A stretch of 64,000 bases of DNA from Yamagishiella unicocca (lineage: Eukaryota > Chlorophyta > Chlorophyceae > Chlamydomonadales > Volvocaceae). Positions 11,201 through 23,508 of this stretch are shown piece by piece (the stretch's first letter is position 1; every line of letters starts with the position of its first letter). The translations under genes and the position numbers were made by a program. The notes beneath the pieces were generated by a model, which did not search any database, was not told the DNA's origin, and saw only the letters and a program-made list of their open reading frames with translations. Where the stretch lies: NCBI GenBank assembly GCA_003116995.1, contig BDSL01000065.1, positions 1 to 64,000 of the forward strand, written 5' to 3'.

Positions 11201-13145
11201 GGCGGCTACTCGCGGCGGCGGAGGATGAACGACGACGAAGAGGTGGGGGAGAGGGGGTGAGGGGAGGGAGGGGAAGGGAAGGGGAGGGAGGGGGAGGGAC
11301 GGGGAGGGAGGGGGAGGGACGGGGAGGGAGGGGGAGGGGTGGAGGAGGAGGGAGGTAGTCGTACATATCCCGGCACGCTCCGCCAGGGTAGTGTGACCTT
11401 CGTTGCGGCCCACTTGTTTGCCTCGCAGGCTTGACCCCGGCCCTGCCGCTTACCGCGATTTGTCCGCTTCTCGTCACTTGCATTGGCGGAATCAATTATG
11501 CCGGTGCATTCCCCCCCCGCTGGCCCCCTCACCCCAATCCGGCCCCCCGCCCCGCTCCCACAGGAGGAAGCTGCCCGGCGGCTGCAGAGCGCCAAACGGG
11601 CTGGGGGCGCCCCCCAGGCGGCTGGCGGCAAGCGCCGGCGCGGACAGGTGGGCGGCTGGGTCCGGCTTCAGGTCTCCCTCACTGCCTCTGCCTCACTGCC
11701 TCCCTGGGCCGGTGCCTCGCTGCCTCCCTGGAGGCACCGCACCCCTCACCCGCCCCCCCGCTCCCTCGCTGCCCCACTTGCTCCGGAGCCGCAGAAGGAG
11801 GAGAGCGAGGAGGAGGAGGCGGACGACGACGATGACGAGGAGGTAGGGCCGGGTGGCGTTGCGCGGCGTGCGGGGCCAGATGGGACACCAATGACACCTA
11901 AGCCGGTGGCGAGATTGCAGTATGTGTGTGCGTGTGTGTGGGGGGGGGCGAGCAGACCCGTCAACCGGGGGGAAGGAAGGGAGAGGGAGTGCCCACATGC
12001 CTGGTGAGGTGAGGTGAGGTGCGTCGCCTGACTTCTCGCGGGTGGTTGCGAACGATGGGTGGTTCGGGCGGCCTGGCTGGCTGCCTGCCTGCCTGCTGTC
12101 CCCACCTCTTGGCGCAGGAGTACGTGGACAGCGAGGGCGGCAGTGAGGACGAGGAGGGCGGCGAGGAGGGCGAGGGAGGCGAGGAGGACGAGGAAGCGGA
12201 GGCGCCGGGGAAACGGGTGAGCCGGGGGGAGCATTGGGTGCACGCGGCACGTGCATCGGGTCCACGCGGCACGTGCCGTCAACGGCCTCCTGGCCTGGTG
12301 GCCGCGCCCTCTGCGGCGCAACGCGAACCAGTTTCAAATTCCGTGATCCGCTTCAGCCCTGATGGGATGCAACTACCGACCGGTAAGCCCCGCGATGTGG
12401 GTGCATATGTCGGCAGCTATGCCTGGGGACCGGAATCGAGCCGGGCGTTGCGATCGTCGCCGCGATCGTCGACGAGGTACGGTCTGCGGCGCCTCGAGCG
12501 CAGCGGTGGAGCGCAACACAGCCGGAGCGTGGATGGGAGGGATGTTATAGAGGAGAAGCATGCGCAGCCGTAAGCGCTTGCGGTAAATGTAGTAGCGTGC
12601 CTCGGACAGGGCTCTGGCCATTTTTTGTCGCCCTCAGCAAGCGCGGTACGGAGCATCCTGGGCTGGCAGTGTGTGCTCGTCTACGCTGTCTTCATATTAT
12701 GCTGTCCTCATATATTCCGCTAGCCCGGCCTCGCGGCCGCTCGTCGAGTCGAGGATACGGTAAGATTCCCGGTTTGTCGGTACAATAATGGCAATGACGA
12801 ATGGAAATCCTCTGTCACAACCGCCATTCCTGCGATCACATGGGCACGCCTATCATGTCTTGCGTACGCGCCTTGGATTTTTTGCAGTGCCGTGTTGAGG
12901 TTGGTTGGGCGCGCACGCCGTAGCGCGCGTTGTCGTGGACAGCTGTCTGGTACTGATACGGACCGATTGAGTGATTTCCTGCCTTGCGTTTGCCCAACAC
13001 CATTCAGTCCAAGACGCCGCCGCCCAAGACCAACAAGATCACGCCGCCGCCTCGTGGCAAGGTGATGCTGCAAGCACGGGACACCCGACAACCAGCAGCG
13101 AAAGTTCGGCGTGGAGTGGTACTGTCCGATGATGAAGACGACTGA
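8262..13145 (+). CDS. LEO1: LEO1, PAF1 complex subunit
   Basis: Nuclear subunit of the PAF1 complex, which travels with RNA polymerase II and promotes histone modification during elongation (plant homologue VIP4). Nine exons: 8262-8951, 9798-9899, 10272-10363, 10881-11007, 11156-11242, 11564-11647, 11795-11842, 12118-12216 and 13008-13145, giving 488 residues. The N-terminus is acidic (DDDDEDDF). The Leo1 core holds NARFVRWSDGSLQLMLG and EEVFDV, and exon 2 continues with GQAALTTKMGFRLATLNSK, matching the family block GQAVFKTKLTFRP. Exon 3 is the charged helix (DPAKEKERRARE). Exons 5-8 are short, acidic and phase 0. The C-terminus ends in RRGVVLSDDEDD, like plant VIP4. The ATG at 8262 is the first in frame that gives the acidic start. 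Introns carry G-rich tandem repeats. A TGTAA at about 13588 could be the poly(A) signal. Confidence 0.95.
9900..10010 (+). repeat. G-rich intronic repeat
   Basis: Repeats of GGGGGGGAGGAGGGTT in LEO1 intron 2, starting at the donor. Runs of four or more G are spaced as in G-quadruplex-forming DNA. Confidence 0.85.
10371..10480 (+). repeat. 24-bp tandem repeat in LEO1 intron 3
   Basis: Four near-identical copies of a 24-base unit containing GACGGGGTGCTGGCACAGGA. The first follows the splice donor at 10364. Confidence 0.93.
11243..11352 (+). repeat. Purine-rich tandem repeat in LEO1 intron 5
   Basis: GGGAGGGGGAGGGAC-type units directly after the splice donor, again almost pure purine on the coding strand. 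Confidence 0.88.
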
Positions 13146-14045
13146 TGACTGGCCTGAAGCTGTTAGCAAGCGAACGAGCGACGATTGTGGGCTGCCAATT
13201 GCCAAGTCGGCTGGCGTTGTCTGTGACGAGCCTTTTTGGGTCGCTTTGACGGCATTTCAAGTTAAGCTGCGCCGTGAATGCACCTGAAGTGCTAGTTTTC
13301 TCGGCTGCACAGAAGACGTACAGATGGAGCGGCCCAGGCGCCCAGTAGCGTGCGGCCAGCTCATAGGGGCGTCCCCCTTATTTGGAACACAAAATTGCAC
13401 TCCAGCACTTGATTTCCTATTGAAAAACCTTTCAGCTTTCCGTTCCGTATATAATGCTTTTGGCGCGTCGCCGCTCGATCTCCGATGCCATTGGTTGCAG
13501 CTGTATGCTCCACTGGAGTTTACCAGTTAAAATCAACGAACAGACTTACACGGAAAGGAACATGGCCCAGTTTCTCTGCGTCACGACTATGTAACTTCCG
13601 TCAAAGGGACTGCGAATTGCTGGGACGCTCCGATTCGTGCGAAGAGGTATATGCTCTAATCAAATTGCAAGATGACGCCTGCAATCAGGTGAAAAACTGT
13701 GACGGCGTTCACCGACGGAGCTGGCTAGAACCGTGCGGCGTCTGTGTAGATTGTATGGAAAATGCCAAGCGAATCAAGAAACGTTCAGAAGGGTAAGTAC
13801 GCGCACTGCCATACGCTCTGCATCACTGCCAGCGCAGTGGCCAGTCCGAGGTTCTCAATGCAACGCTCAGCATCGTCGTACATTTCATTTACATAGATAT
13901 GCGTTTCTATCCCAACCATATGCTATATACTGCCCCCTGGATACATAGTTGTTTACGTGAACAGGCTGCGCGAGATAAACTCCACGTCGGCTGTCCGGTA
14001 CCTTACGTTGTTGCAGGAACTTGGCGGTGTGTTGGGGACCCTGAA
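13146..14045 (+). other. LEO1 3' flank and DUF506-1 upstream region
   Basis: About 0.9 kb. It holds an open stretch, 13485-13796, that ends at a strong GTAAGT donor and encodes a Cys-rich PCGVCVDC motif followed by KRIKKR. It could be an upstream exon of DUF506-1 or an exon of an unrecognised gene. Nothing else is identifiable. Confidence 0.45.
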
Positions 14046-16108
14046 ATGGTCGCTTCGGCGCTAAGCAGCCTTATGTTCGACTGCGAGGTGAGCTGCAATC
14101 CAAACCGTGATTCGCTGCGCGCGTATGAGCAACCCCGGGAGTGAACGCTTTAAAACCACCGCGCAGGTCACCCTCGCAGCCGATGATGTGGCACAAGCAA
14201 GCTCAATGAATTCCGCGCGTGACGCGCATCTAGTGGTGCAGCGCCTGGAGATGCTTTCCCGAGCTTCCTGCCCATTTGCCCGCGAGGCAAGTTGCGGTTG
14301 GGAAGAATATGAACATACATATTCCATTGCTACCTTGTCACAGGGTTGCTATTGTTTGCTAGTTGGCAAGAGATATTCTTGCTCGCGGAACGAGTTCCAC
14401 TTGGGTTAACCATTTGCCTCGTGCGATGATCCCAGTCCAGTCACAATATTTGCAATTCCCGCACGCCCCTCCTCCTTCAGCTTCGCTACTGCATCCAACG
14501 CATGTCCACCGAAGCCTGCGGTGGAGATACGCCTGATGTCCACGCCCTTTCCCGTCGCCTAGCTTCGCTGGGCTATGTCATCGCGGTCCGCACCGCTCTT
14601 CCGGGCAATGGGGCGGAGTGTTTCAAGTAAGTTTGCCTGTGGTATCTGCTTCTGCCTTACTGAAGGAGGGCGCATTAAGGTTTGGGGTCCCAAGGTTGAA
14701 TGGCGCGAAATTGCTGAGGCGGCGCCTTGGCGCCGAAAGGCAAGGTAGACAGCCAATTGTCAGCGAAATGTGTCGTCTTTGCTTAACCGTGGAATCGACC
14801 GTAATTCGGGAGGGAAGTCACAAAGACGACTAACGAAGTCGAGCAACTTCGCGCTGACTGCGTTCTTCCTATTCAAGGGCTTCCACTGCATTTGAATCGT
14901 CGTAACGTGCATAGATTATGAATCTCTACAATATGGGCTTCGGTTTCCCTATAGATAGCGCAAGCTCTCGTTTCGCGAACACGGTTGGAGACATGACTTT
15001 GCCTGTACATGTGCGCTTGCCTGCCCGCAGGTCCCTGCGGCACGAGTTCCTTGTCGTTCGCGGCACGGGCGAGTACACCGGCATGGAGTTCATCGTGGAA
15101 CCGGCCCTGCGGCAGCACTTCACCATCCCGCACCCCTCGCCCGACTACACCTACGTTCTCAGCCGCGCGCCCGACGTGTACGTGGGCGGCAGCTGCCGCC
15201 TGGTGCCCATCGTGCAGCTGCTGTGTGCGCTGATGGCGGACTCGTTCCAGCGGCAGGGCCTGGCGCTGCCGCCCTGGCGGAAGGAGGCGGCCATGCTAAG
15301 CAAGTGGCTGCCGCAGCCGCACCGCGCCAGGGACATGCTTGTCACTTCGGCAGCTTCTGCTGCAGAGATGTTCTCGACGGCAGCCGCTGCTCCGGCGGCA
15401 GCGCCACAGTCGTACCGTTACGTGGCGCCGCCACCTGCAGTTGGTGATTTCTTTCCCGCCGGAGTCGAGGTCTGCCGCACCAACAGCGCCTCGAGCAACG
15501 TCAGCAGCGCGGAAGGCGGCAGCTGCGTCATGGACGAAGGCTGCAGCCCCGTGTCCGTGCTACCGGTGAGGCTACCCGGCATCGACCCGGCTTCTGGTTC
15601 CCCATTCACCACGGCTGGAAACTTCTGCGCCGTGCATGGCTTCGAGCCACCACCGGGCGGCGTCGGTGTCGGTGTCGGTGTCGGTGCCGGTGCTGATCTG
15701 CGCCTTTCGATGGCGGAGGGAGGACCCCTCGAGGACGAGGAGGTGTTTGGCTTCCCGGGTGGCTGCGGCGGGAACGCTGTCGTGCAGCAGCAGCAGCAGG
15801 CGCACAACGACAGCGGCAGCTATGGGAGCGGTGAAAGCAGCAGCAACAGCAGCAGGGCCGGGCTGCTCTCGCTGCAGCTGCAGCAGCGGCTGCTGGGCGG
15901 TTGCAGCGGAGGCCGCATCAGCACCCGGCCGCCAGCTCACCGGGGCGAGATGTCCATTCGGGTGGTCAAGCTGGTGGGCTTTGCGGTTCCGGAGCAGCCG
16001 CAGAAGAAACGCCCGCAGCAGCAACAGCAGCCGGCGCCCCCCCACGACGTGCAGGGGGGCCCGGCCATGGTGCCATGGCGGCTGCTCCGGGGCGGCCGCG
16101 CTGCTTGA
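14046..16108 (+). CDS. DUF506 (PDDEXK_6) protein, copy 1
   Basis: Member of plant DUF506/PF04720, a family with a predicted PD-(D/E)XK nuclease-like fold; biochemical function is unknown. Four exons: 14046-14087, 14167-14286, 14481-14626 and 15031-16108, 461 residues. Exon 1 encodes a short leader ending SSLMFDCE. Exon 3 ends ALPGNGAECFK. The conserved domain, residues about 104-204, contains EFLVVRGTGEY, FIVEPALRQHF, APDVYVGGSCRL, LALPPWRKEA and LSKWLP, the order of the DUF506 signature. The tail is low-complexity (Gly/Val, Gln and Ser runs), with a late MSIRVVKLVGF segment. Intron 2 uses a GC donor (GCAAGT). Phases match the other three copies exactly (0, 0, 2). The first exon could be extended upstream by another exon. 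Confidence 0.9.
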
Positions 16109-19100
16109 ACCGATTAGCAGCGGGCGGCGGAATCGCCGCGCTGGCGGCGGCGCCGGCAGCGGTGGTGGCGGCCGCGCTAGAGGAACCTTGTCGCCCAAGC
16201 CAGCGGCCGGACCGCTTTACCGGACCTGACCCGACGTGGGCCGCGTGACGAGTTGACTCATCAGTCAATAGTTGTAGCGGGTATAGAGCCCATGAGGCGG
16301 CTAATGCGCCAGGACGGCCCCCCTCCGCATTCCTCACCACCGCTGTCTTTTCCCTCTTTCTCCTCGCCTCTTAAGCAAGACGGCAGACATCCCTTGACGC
16401 GACAGACACAGCTATGGAGCCGGTGGGTCGCACCAAGGTGCATGCATGGCGGGGTAGGTGCTGGCGCAGAGGGGGAGCGCCGCATCACAGGGGCCTTCGT
16501 CGTCGGCCAGCAAGTGGATGCCGGCGCCACCGTGCAGTCCCGGCGTGACGGGGTCGCTAGCATCTTTGCCGGAGATATATGTTTCTCCCAAGCGGCAATG
16601 ACACTGATAATAACATGGCAGCAGTGGCCGGGGACTGCAGGGACTCGAAACTCAATCGCGCGATCTCAATCTAAAGACCGTCTCGCTTTGATGGTAGATG
16701 CTCATGATAGTTTAGGTTGGTAGGAGAGGACGCAGATCAGATCAGCGCATGGATGTTGGTTGGCCAGCGTTTTGGCTCTTAAAAGTTTACTAACAGGGCG
16801 TTGGGACTGCTGGCCAACGTTTTTATTTTAGGCTAGAAGCACGTCCATTAGGTGCAGACCAGGCAGTTAGGAGAAGCTCCAGAGAGGCAGTTGATAGGCA
16901 GAGCATCGACGTTGCAGGTAGTTGCTTGTCAACCGGACGCGGTTGCGCTGCGCTACTGCGGTCAGGCGCGCCCTCCCTGGACTGGCTGGGAGGGCGCTTT
17001 CTGCGCAGGAGGAGGAGCAGTGGCACGTGTTGCGACACGGGCACCGCAATCCCTTTTTGGGTAGATGCGGCCCTCTGGTGCAGGGCTGGTTGCCGGATTG
17101 CGTCGAGTTTTCTTTCTTTCCTCTTGTGTCTGGCGAGTGGGTGGCGGTTGCGCGCTGAGCCGGACTGCGCGCCGGATGGCCGGTGCGGGAGTCGGATGTG
17201 GCCTCCCCTGCACGGCTGGTTTGTTGGGTTGTTGCGTTGTCGCCGGGCATAGATTTCATAACTGGCAGAACCAGGTAGTCTTCAGCTTCATCAGACAGTC
17301 TTTAGCTCTTCGTGTATTACTACAAATCCTTCTACGCCGGCGCCGCAGCTACCGTCTGCAGAGAGTGCCCGGGTGCAGTTTGGTAGGCAGACAGGAGACA
17401 AGACACAAAGATGTTCACTGTTGGGGGCGGCGCGCTATCACAGCAGTATGTTGATGCGCCTGTTTACCTTAATTTGAAGCTTGCGTTGTGTTTCGTGTTG
17501 ACAGAGGACCCCGTCTCCTCACTTGGCATCCCTTTTTGGCCGGCGGTTACCTGACCAGCGGAGGCTGGCGTGTTTCTTTTTGGTTCATTTGTTGCCGGGT
17601 CCTTTTCCTCGTGCATGCACATTGCGGATTCGGCCCTGGGAAAGAAGCTGCTGATTGGGAGGCCTGGCAAAGGCCTGGGCACCAGGATGAGGAAGAAGAA
17701 CTTTTTTGTGCGCAACGCACCGGGTTGGTCTTGCGTTCGTCTTGGGCCTCCCCAGGCGCCCAGGCAGGCCGGAGGGTTCCGGATGCCTGACCGGCGAGGC
17801 ATGAGAGAAAACCGGTGGGTCGGCACTGAACTGGCGAGGTGCTTGGCCGCATGTCATGTCAGGTGCGCAGACGGGAATTTGATTGCCCTTCTGTCCGGGC
17901 AGCGAGCAAAGAGGCGTGAAGGGGTCTGGTCCTGGTGCTGGCCGCTTCGGCGCGTCCGTCGGCCGGTTGTCTCTTCATGGGTCGGCAGCAGGCAGGTGGA
18001 TACGAAGGGCATAACAGGCTGGGCCGGCAGCACCAGGAGCTCCTCTGCGCTGATATCCATACCACACCATACAGCAAGTAGCGGCGCTGCGGACGCTGAG
18101 TCTGCGCACCGATTTAGTGAAGGGTCGGGTCTGCATGTGGAGGCTGTTTGAAGATGGTGGGTTTGAAGCTCCCACATCCACTGCGGGTCTCACAGTCGCT
18201 GATTTTTTTTGCCGGCGACTGCATTGATAATGTGTTCTCAGGCAGCTGCATCCATAAGTGCGCATTCCGTTGGGAGCGCTCGGTCGACCTTGACGCTGAG
18301 GACCCAGTGGTCTTGCGCGACCGACCTGGTGCGCTTCCTGTACAGGTTCTCCGGGGTCTCCCCTCGACCCCGCAGCGAGTCGGATCCAGTTTCGAATCCA
18401 TTTTGTTTTTCGCCGGATGTCGAATGGATCGAGCTGCGGATGGCCGGCAATAGACGAGCTGCGTCGAGGGGACCTTCATATTGATTTTCATACCCGCCGC
18501 ATGTGGTGATGGCGGGTGGCTCATGGTGGGCACGCGCATGACGTTGCATCAGTGCGTGTGTGGTCGGCTGCCGCTTTGTTTCCCGGGACGTGGGCTCTCG
18601 GTGGGCTCGCGCACCGCTCGCCTCGAAATTGGCGTCAAGGCGTGTTCGTGGGCTGTGCGATTTGTGGTGGAATGTCGACTGGGATTGTGCACGTGTGTGT
18701 GTATGTGTACGCGGGGGCTGTCGTGGCAGGAAGGGCGGGAGGCGGGTGCGCGCAACACCACCACGCGAGCTGCCATAGGGCCCGCCGTCCTCCACGTTTG
18801 TGGCAATAATTACACGGTACCCTATCCGGACTACTCCCGCGTTTGCTGGGCGGTGCGGAGAGGATTTTCTTTTTGATGGCCCGAATGCGGCTATCGCATT
18901 TGGGCTGCAATGTGTGTGTTATGTGTGTTGCTGTCGAGGTTCAGGCTTAGGGATGTGGCTTTTTTGTCACGTCGTCGGGAACTTGTTTAGTATAGTCATC
19001 ATTTGGCTGAGGCGGCGGCCTGGCTTCGTTCTACACATTTACACAAGCGAGGAGGCGCCTTCCGGGTGGCCGCCTTTCACTGCAACCCATCAGTTGCTGC

Positions 19101-21268
19101 GCATCTCCTCGAATAAAGAGAGCACAGGTCGCACAGCTCCTGGGTGGTTTTTGCACCCAGGCGCGACGAATAAAGGACCTAGGAAGGAAAGAAGGAACGA
19201 GAGGAACAAGATCCAGCTGCGCCGCTGTCTCTGGCAAGAGTGTGGATGCCGCATATGCTGTGATCCTATTGGAGGACCGGATGCGCCCGAGCGGCACAGC
19301 TGCCTTCAATCGCGTTCGCTTAATGCCATTTAAATAACCAGGAAGCCACACAGTGGAAGTCACACAGTGGAAGTCCGATCACCAGCTTGTGGCGTCTCCT
19401 CCGGCCCTCATGCGTATGGAGCAGCGCTTGGGCACTCTGGGGTGTGTGCCCATTCCCCGCCCTCGGTCACTCGCAGCTCTCCACGCCACTTCGATGGGGG
19501 CCTTCAGACCGTAACGATTTCTAAACACCGACCTATTGGTATAAAAAAGGGGCCAGGGGCTGCAAACGCGCTGTTACCGGTAACCGGTCAAGACGTTGGC
19601 ACCAACATTTGCAATATTTTGGCATATCTCGCTTTGCACGCGGCGGCATGAGTCAGCTCCAGCGATCACGTCAGACCTTGACTGCGCTCCAGGGAGGCAG
19701 CCAGACCGGCGCATCAAGGAGACGCACACTTTACACGTTGAAGGGCCCCCAGAGCACGGCAGGACTGGTCGCCAACCGCCCCTCGTTACTGGTGCGCAAC
19801 CGCCCAATGCCGCCGGAAGCAACACTCCTGACTTGGAACGGACGAAGTCGCACCCTACCCGTCGTACCGAAGCGCTTGCGACTGCTTCGCTAGGCCCTTG
19901 GCTGGCATCCGAGTACCAGACACTCCGAGACCGCACATTGTTCGTTAGCGGTTGGACCAACGGTGAGGTCCCCATCTCCAACAACTGCATATACACACAC
20001 ATACGGTGCCCACACTGCTGCGCGGCGGGCTAGGCCTGCGCGCCCGGCCTGCACCTGCCTGCACCAGCAGTCTCACCTTGGGTTGCCCCTCATACCATTA
20101 GCAATGAGACATGCGGAGGCCTAAGGGGCCAAACTGCAGGTATCAACGTACGCATACCAGTCCGAATGCTCGGTCTTGGGAGCTGGATAGATCATCAAAA
20201 ATAATCATTTTATCAAATTCTCTTTCTTATACCGGTATATCATGAAGTCTGCCCAAGACTCTGTTCCTGCCGCCGGGATGGGTGAGACGGCAGCCAGGTG
20301 CAAAACTGACAGCAGTCCACCGTTACTGTCCACCGTTACCCTTAACCACCTAGCCTGCTGAGTTGTGCGACCTGCCTGCTGGGCTTGGGTTGGGGGACAC
20401 CAACACAGGGCCCGGCAGCCCAGCCTCCTTCCGAGATCCAAACTGCCCTCCCACGCAGTCCGGGGGGACCTCCGCTGCCGTTGCGTCATGTCCAGAGCGC
20501 CACTACCGGTAAGGCATAAGGCGCCATTAAGGCGCCATAAAACTCGCACGCATGCGGACAACAGCGCCCATCACATCAGAACCTTGACCCGGATACGGCG
20601 GGTGTAATCCGGGCAAGAGAAGTACAGCAACGGGTATTTAAACGGCCGTGCAAGTTGTGTGGTGAAACCAAGATAGGGCATACATACATACACACGCCTC
20701 CAGGGGGACAGGCCCCAGGCCACGCTGGCGTTGACATTACCACGTGTGGGGCCAGACAGGAAATAAGATATGTGGGTAGGTAGGAGGGTATGTAGGTAGG
20801 AAGGAGGTGTCTCGTAACAATGCGCCCGGCACCGATCTTCTGAGAGCACCAGACGACGGGACGGGTACCGTACGGCACGGGTACCGTACGCAGATAGGAA
20901 GGATCGTCCTTATCTATCCGTCTCGTGCTACACTGCACTGAACAGGCATTGCCTTTCCCCTATTTCAACTGCAAAGTGCAGAGCGGTAACTGCCAGGTCA
21001 TGGATTATGTAACAATCTGTCTGCTAGGCGTTCGGTAGGGCCCAAACAGCAAAATTACTGGTGCGCAAACGTACATACATAGCCATGTACATTGTGAACG
21101 CGTGCGAAGTGCGTCTAACGCTCTGAAATGAAGCAAGGCACCCTGCCTGGAGCGGTGGCATGAGAACTGCGCGACCGCCACAAGGATCCCTACCCCTCCA
21201 CTGCCCGCACCTCACCCCGCCCCTGTACAACATCCTTGCCAGGTGGACTCATGCTTCTGCTGCAACCG
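16109..21268. other. 5.2-kb region without recognised genes
   Basis: It contains several open frames of 100-190 codons (for example 17570-18151 and 19596-20033), none with recognisable motifs or splice structure. The 17-19 kb part is rich in G and T on the plus strand. A 14-base direct repeat (CACACAGTGGAAGT) occurs twice at about 19350-19377. GGGTACCGTACG occurs twice in a row near 20865-20891. It may be decayed mobile DNA, but I see no diagnostic domain. Confidence 0.55.
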
Positions 21269-23508
21269 TCAGCTCCCTTGTGGTTCCCAAGCCGCCCCCG
21301 GCGACGGCTGTCGTGCCGAGTGGCAAGCAGCTGCGGCCGCGGCTGCGACTGAGAAATCAGACGCGGCTGGGTCGGCAGGTGGTGTTCGCACCTCACGGTC
21401 GCCATGACGCTGCAGCTGCGAGGAGAGTAAGCTGCGGGGCCGGGGCGGAACAGTGCCGGCCCTGGCTGGTTCCCGCACCTCCTCATTGAGCTGCTGCGGC
21501 TGCGCGGTCCGGAAGCCCGCAGTGACCCTACCCGGGGCACATGCGGCGGAAGGCGACACTGCACTCCTAGCACCATAGCCGCTGCTTATGCTGCCAGCCA
21601 CCGCAGTCGCTTGATGTCCGCGTCCTCGCGAAACCCGTGCCATGCCGCCGTCACCGTCGCCGCCGCCGTCGCCGCCGTCACCGCTGCAGGACAAGAGCGA
21701 TGCGCAGCTCGTGTTGCTGCGGCAGCAGGCGTTGAGCGAGCAGCTGGCACTGTGTCCCGACTCGCTGCCGCTGCACCTTTCGCCGCCGCAGCTCGCTGGG
21801 CACAGGTCGCTGCTGCGCAGCCTGAGCAGCAGCACTGCAGGAGACATACCGGGAGCGGCAGCAGCAGTAGCAGCAGCAGCAGCGGCAGCGGCAGCAGCGT
21901 GCCGCTCCATGCCAATGGCGCCGGAGAACGCTTCTCCGGCCGCTGCTGTCCGCGTGGAGCACTGCAGGGCCCACGTCAAGGGGGCTGTCGGGCCCTTCCG
22001 ATCGAGAGGCGATGAGGGCGGCAGGGCGGGTACGAGGCAATCGTCCCTGGCGCGGTGCGGCTGCGGGAGCCACTTGCTTAGCATGGCCGCCTCCTTCCGC
22101 CAGGGCGGCAGCGCCAGGCCCTGCCGCTGGAACGAGTCCGCCATCAGCGCACACAGCAGCTGCACGATGGGCACCAGGCGGCAGCTGCCGCCCACGTACA
22201 CGTCGGGCGCGCGGCTGAGAACGTAGGTGTAGTCGGGCGAGGGGTGCGGGATGGTGAAGTGCTGCCGCAGGGCCGGCTCCACGATGAACTCCATGCCGGT
22301 GTACTCGCCCGTGCCGCGAACGACAAGGAACTCGTGCCGCAGGGACCTGCAAGAAACGGATGGTCATTGCGTCAAGTGTGAAGGGCCCCAGGCAGGTGGG
22401 GCTAGCCCCACGTCGCCGCATCAAGAGACCCTGTGCGATCTCATGCGACCTCCAACCCGCCGTCTGGGTAAGACCGTCAGACGCAAAGCAGTGTCGTGGC
22501 GGTCACCGTCAACAGCAAATGAGATGGACGCCGCGTCCCTTGTCGTGCGATGACTAAGGTACAGAGGGGCGTCAAGGTGCCGAGGAGCGAGGCCGTACCG
22601 CTCGGTGGCACGTGCGGGCGCACGGTAATAAACGACGTCATGTTTTACGGTGACGTGTTGCGGCCGTACGCAGCTATGTACCCACCCGAAATAGTTCCCC
22701 GACGGCGCGTGCGCAGTAGCTCGTCGGATGGTGACGTCAAAGCCCTGCGCAACCAATGCTGCCGCAACCGCACAGGGAGGGATGCTATCCCCGCAGCCGC
22801 ACCGTCGAGCGACCACCTGGCGCACCGCCTCAAGTATCTGCGCGCATTCACAGCCAAACAAAACGTGAGGTGAAAGGATGTCGTACAGCCTTGTGGGGGC
22901 GCCAATTGTCGCACATGGAGAGATGTTGGGTGCGATGGGTGGTGCTCCGCGCGGCGAAGGTCGCGGCCGGTCCAGCGCCAAAGGAATGGGTTGGGGACGA
23001 AGCGATCGGTGAAGGGCGTGCTTGCTGGGTTGGCAAGTAGCATCATGGCGCATGTGTGGCTTGAATTCCGGCAGTGATGACGATGACCTCGTGCGGGCTG
23101 CGATCTGAACAGGGGCCCGACACCGTAGCACAGACGGAAGAGGTACACTACGTGTCGGGAACTCCTGGCCATCCGTGGTGCTCGCTGGGACTTGCTCACC
23201 TTGCGGCCGAACGCGTTGCAAGGAGTCGCGAGGTTTTGCAGACGCTCATTAACACGCATCAGAACTTCAAGCTTGGCGTTGGAAAGTGCCTGCAACGGGC
23301 GCGTAACGTTGCGACAGGTCAACGAAGTGTGCGAGCGGCAAGGCCGCAATAATGTGGCTGATCGTCAAAACAAAGAACGATATATATATTCCACAATATC
23401 TCTTGTCTTCGTCCGGGAGCGCGCAGGCAAACCCACCTTGCTGGCGGCGCTGTCGCGTTCTGCGCCAGGGAAATTACCCGCAAAAGGGGAAACTTCAATT
23501 TCTATCAT
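21269..23508 (-). CDS. DUF506 (PDDEXK_6) protein, copy 2
   Basis: Same family and exon plan as copy 1, on the minus strand. Exons: 23508-23437 (tentative, starts MIEIEVSPFAGN), 23289-23200, 22837-22686 and 22346-21269; 463 residues if exon 1 is right. Exon 3 contains AAALVAQGFDVTIRRA, equivalent to the GYD-type motif of plant members, and joins in phase 2 to SLRHEFLVVRG. The DUF506 core is identical to copy 1 in protein and differs at about two bases over 300. After RARD the tail is unrelated to copies 1 and 3: poly-Ala, Cys/Ser-rich and Gly/Asp runs. Its intron just before the last exon is nearly identical to that of copy 3 for about 45 bases. Exon 1 lacks the FDCE-like end of the other copies and is the weak point of the model. 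Confidence 0.82.

Noticed and set aside
17065..18876. Decayed retroelement coding region
   Set aside because: Composition is unusual, but no reverse transcriptase, integrase or RNase H motif could be read in any frame.
19596..20033. 145-codon open frame
   Set aside because: No recognisable domain; three overlapping frames are open and no start context is convincing.
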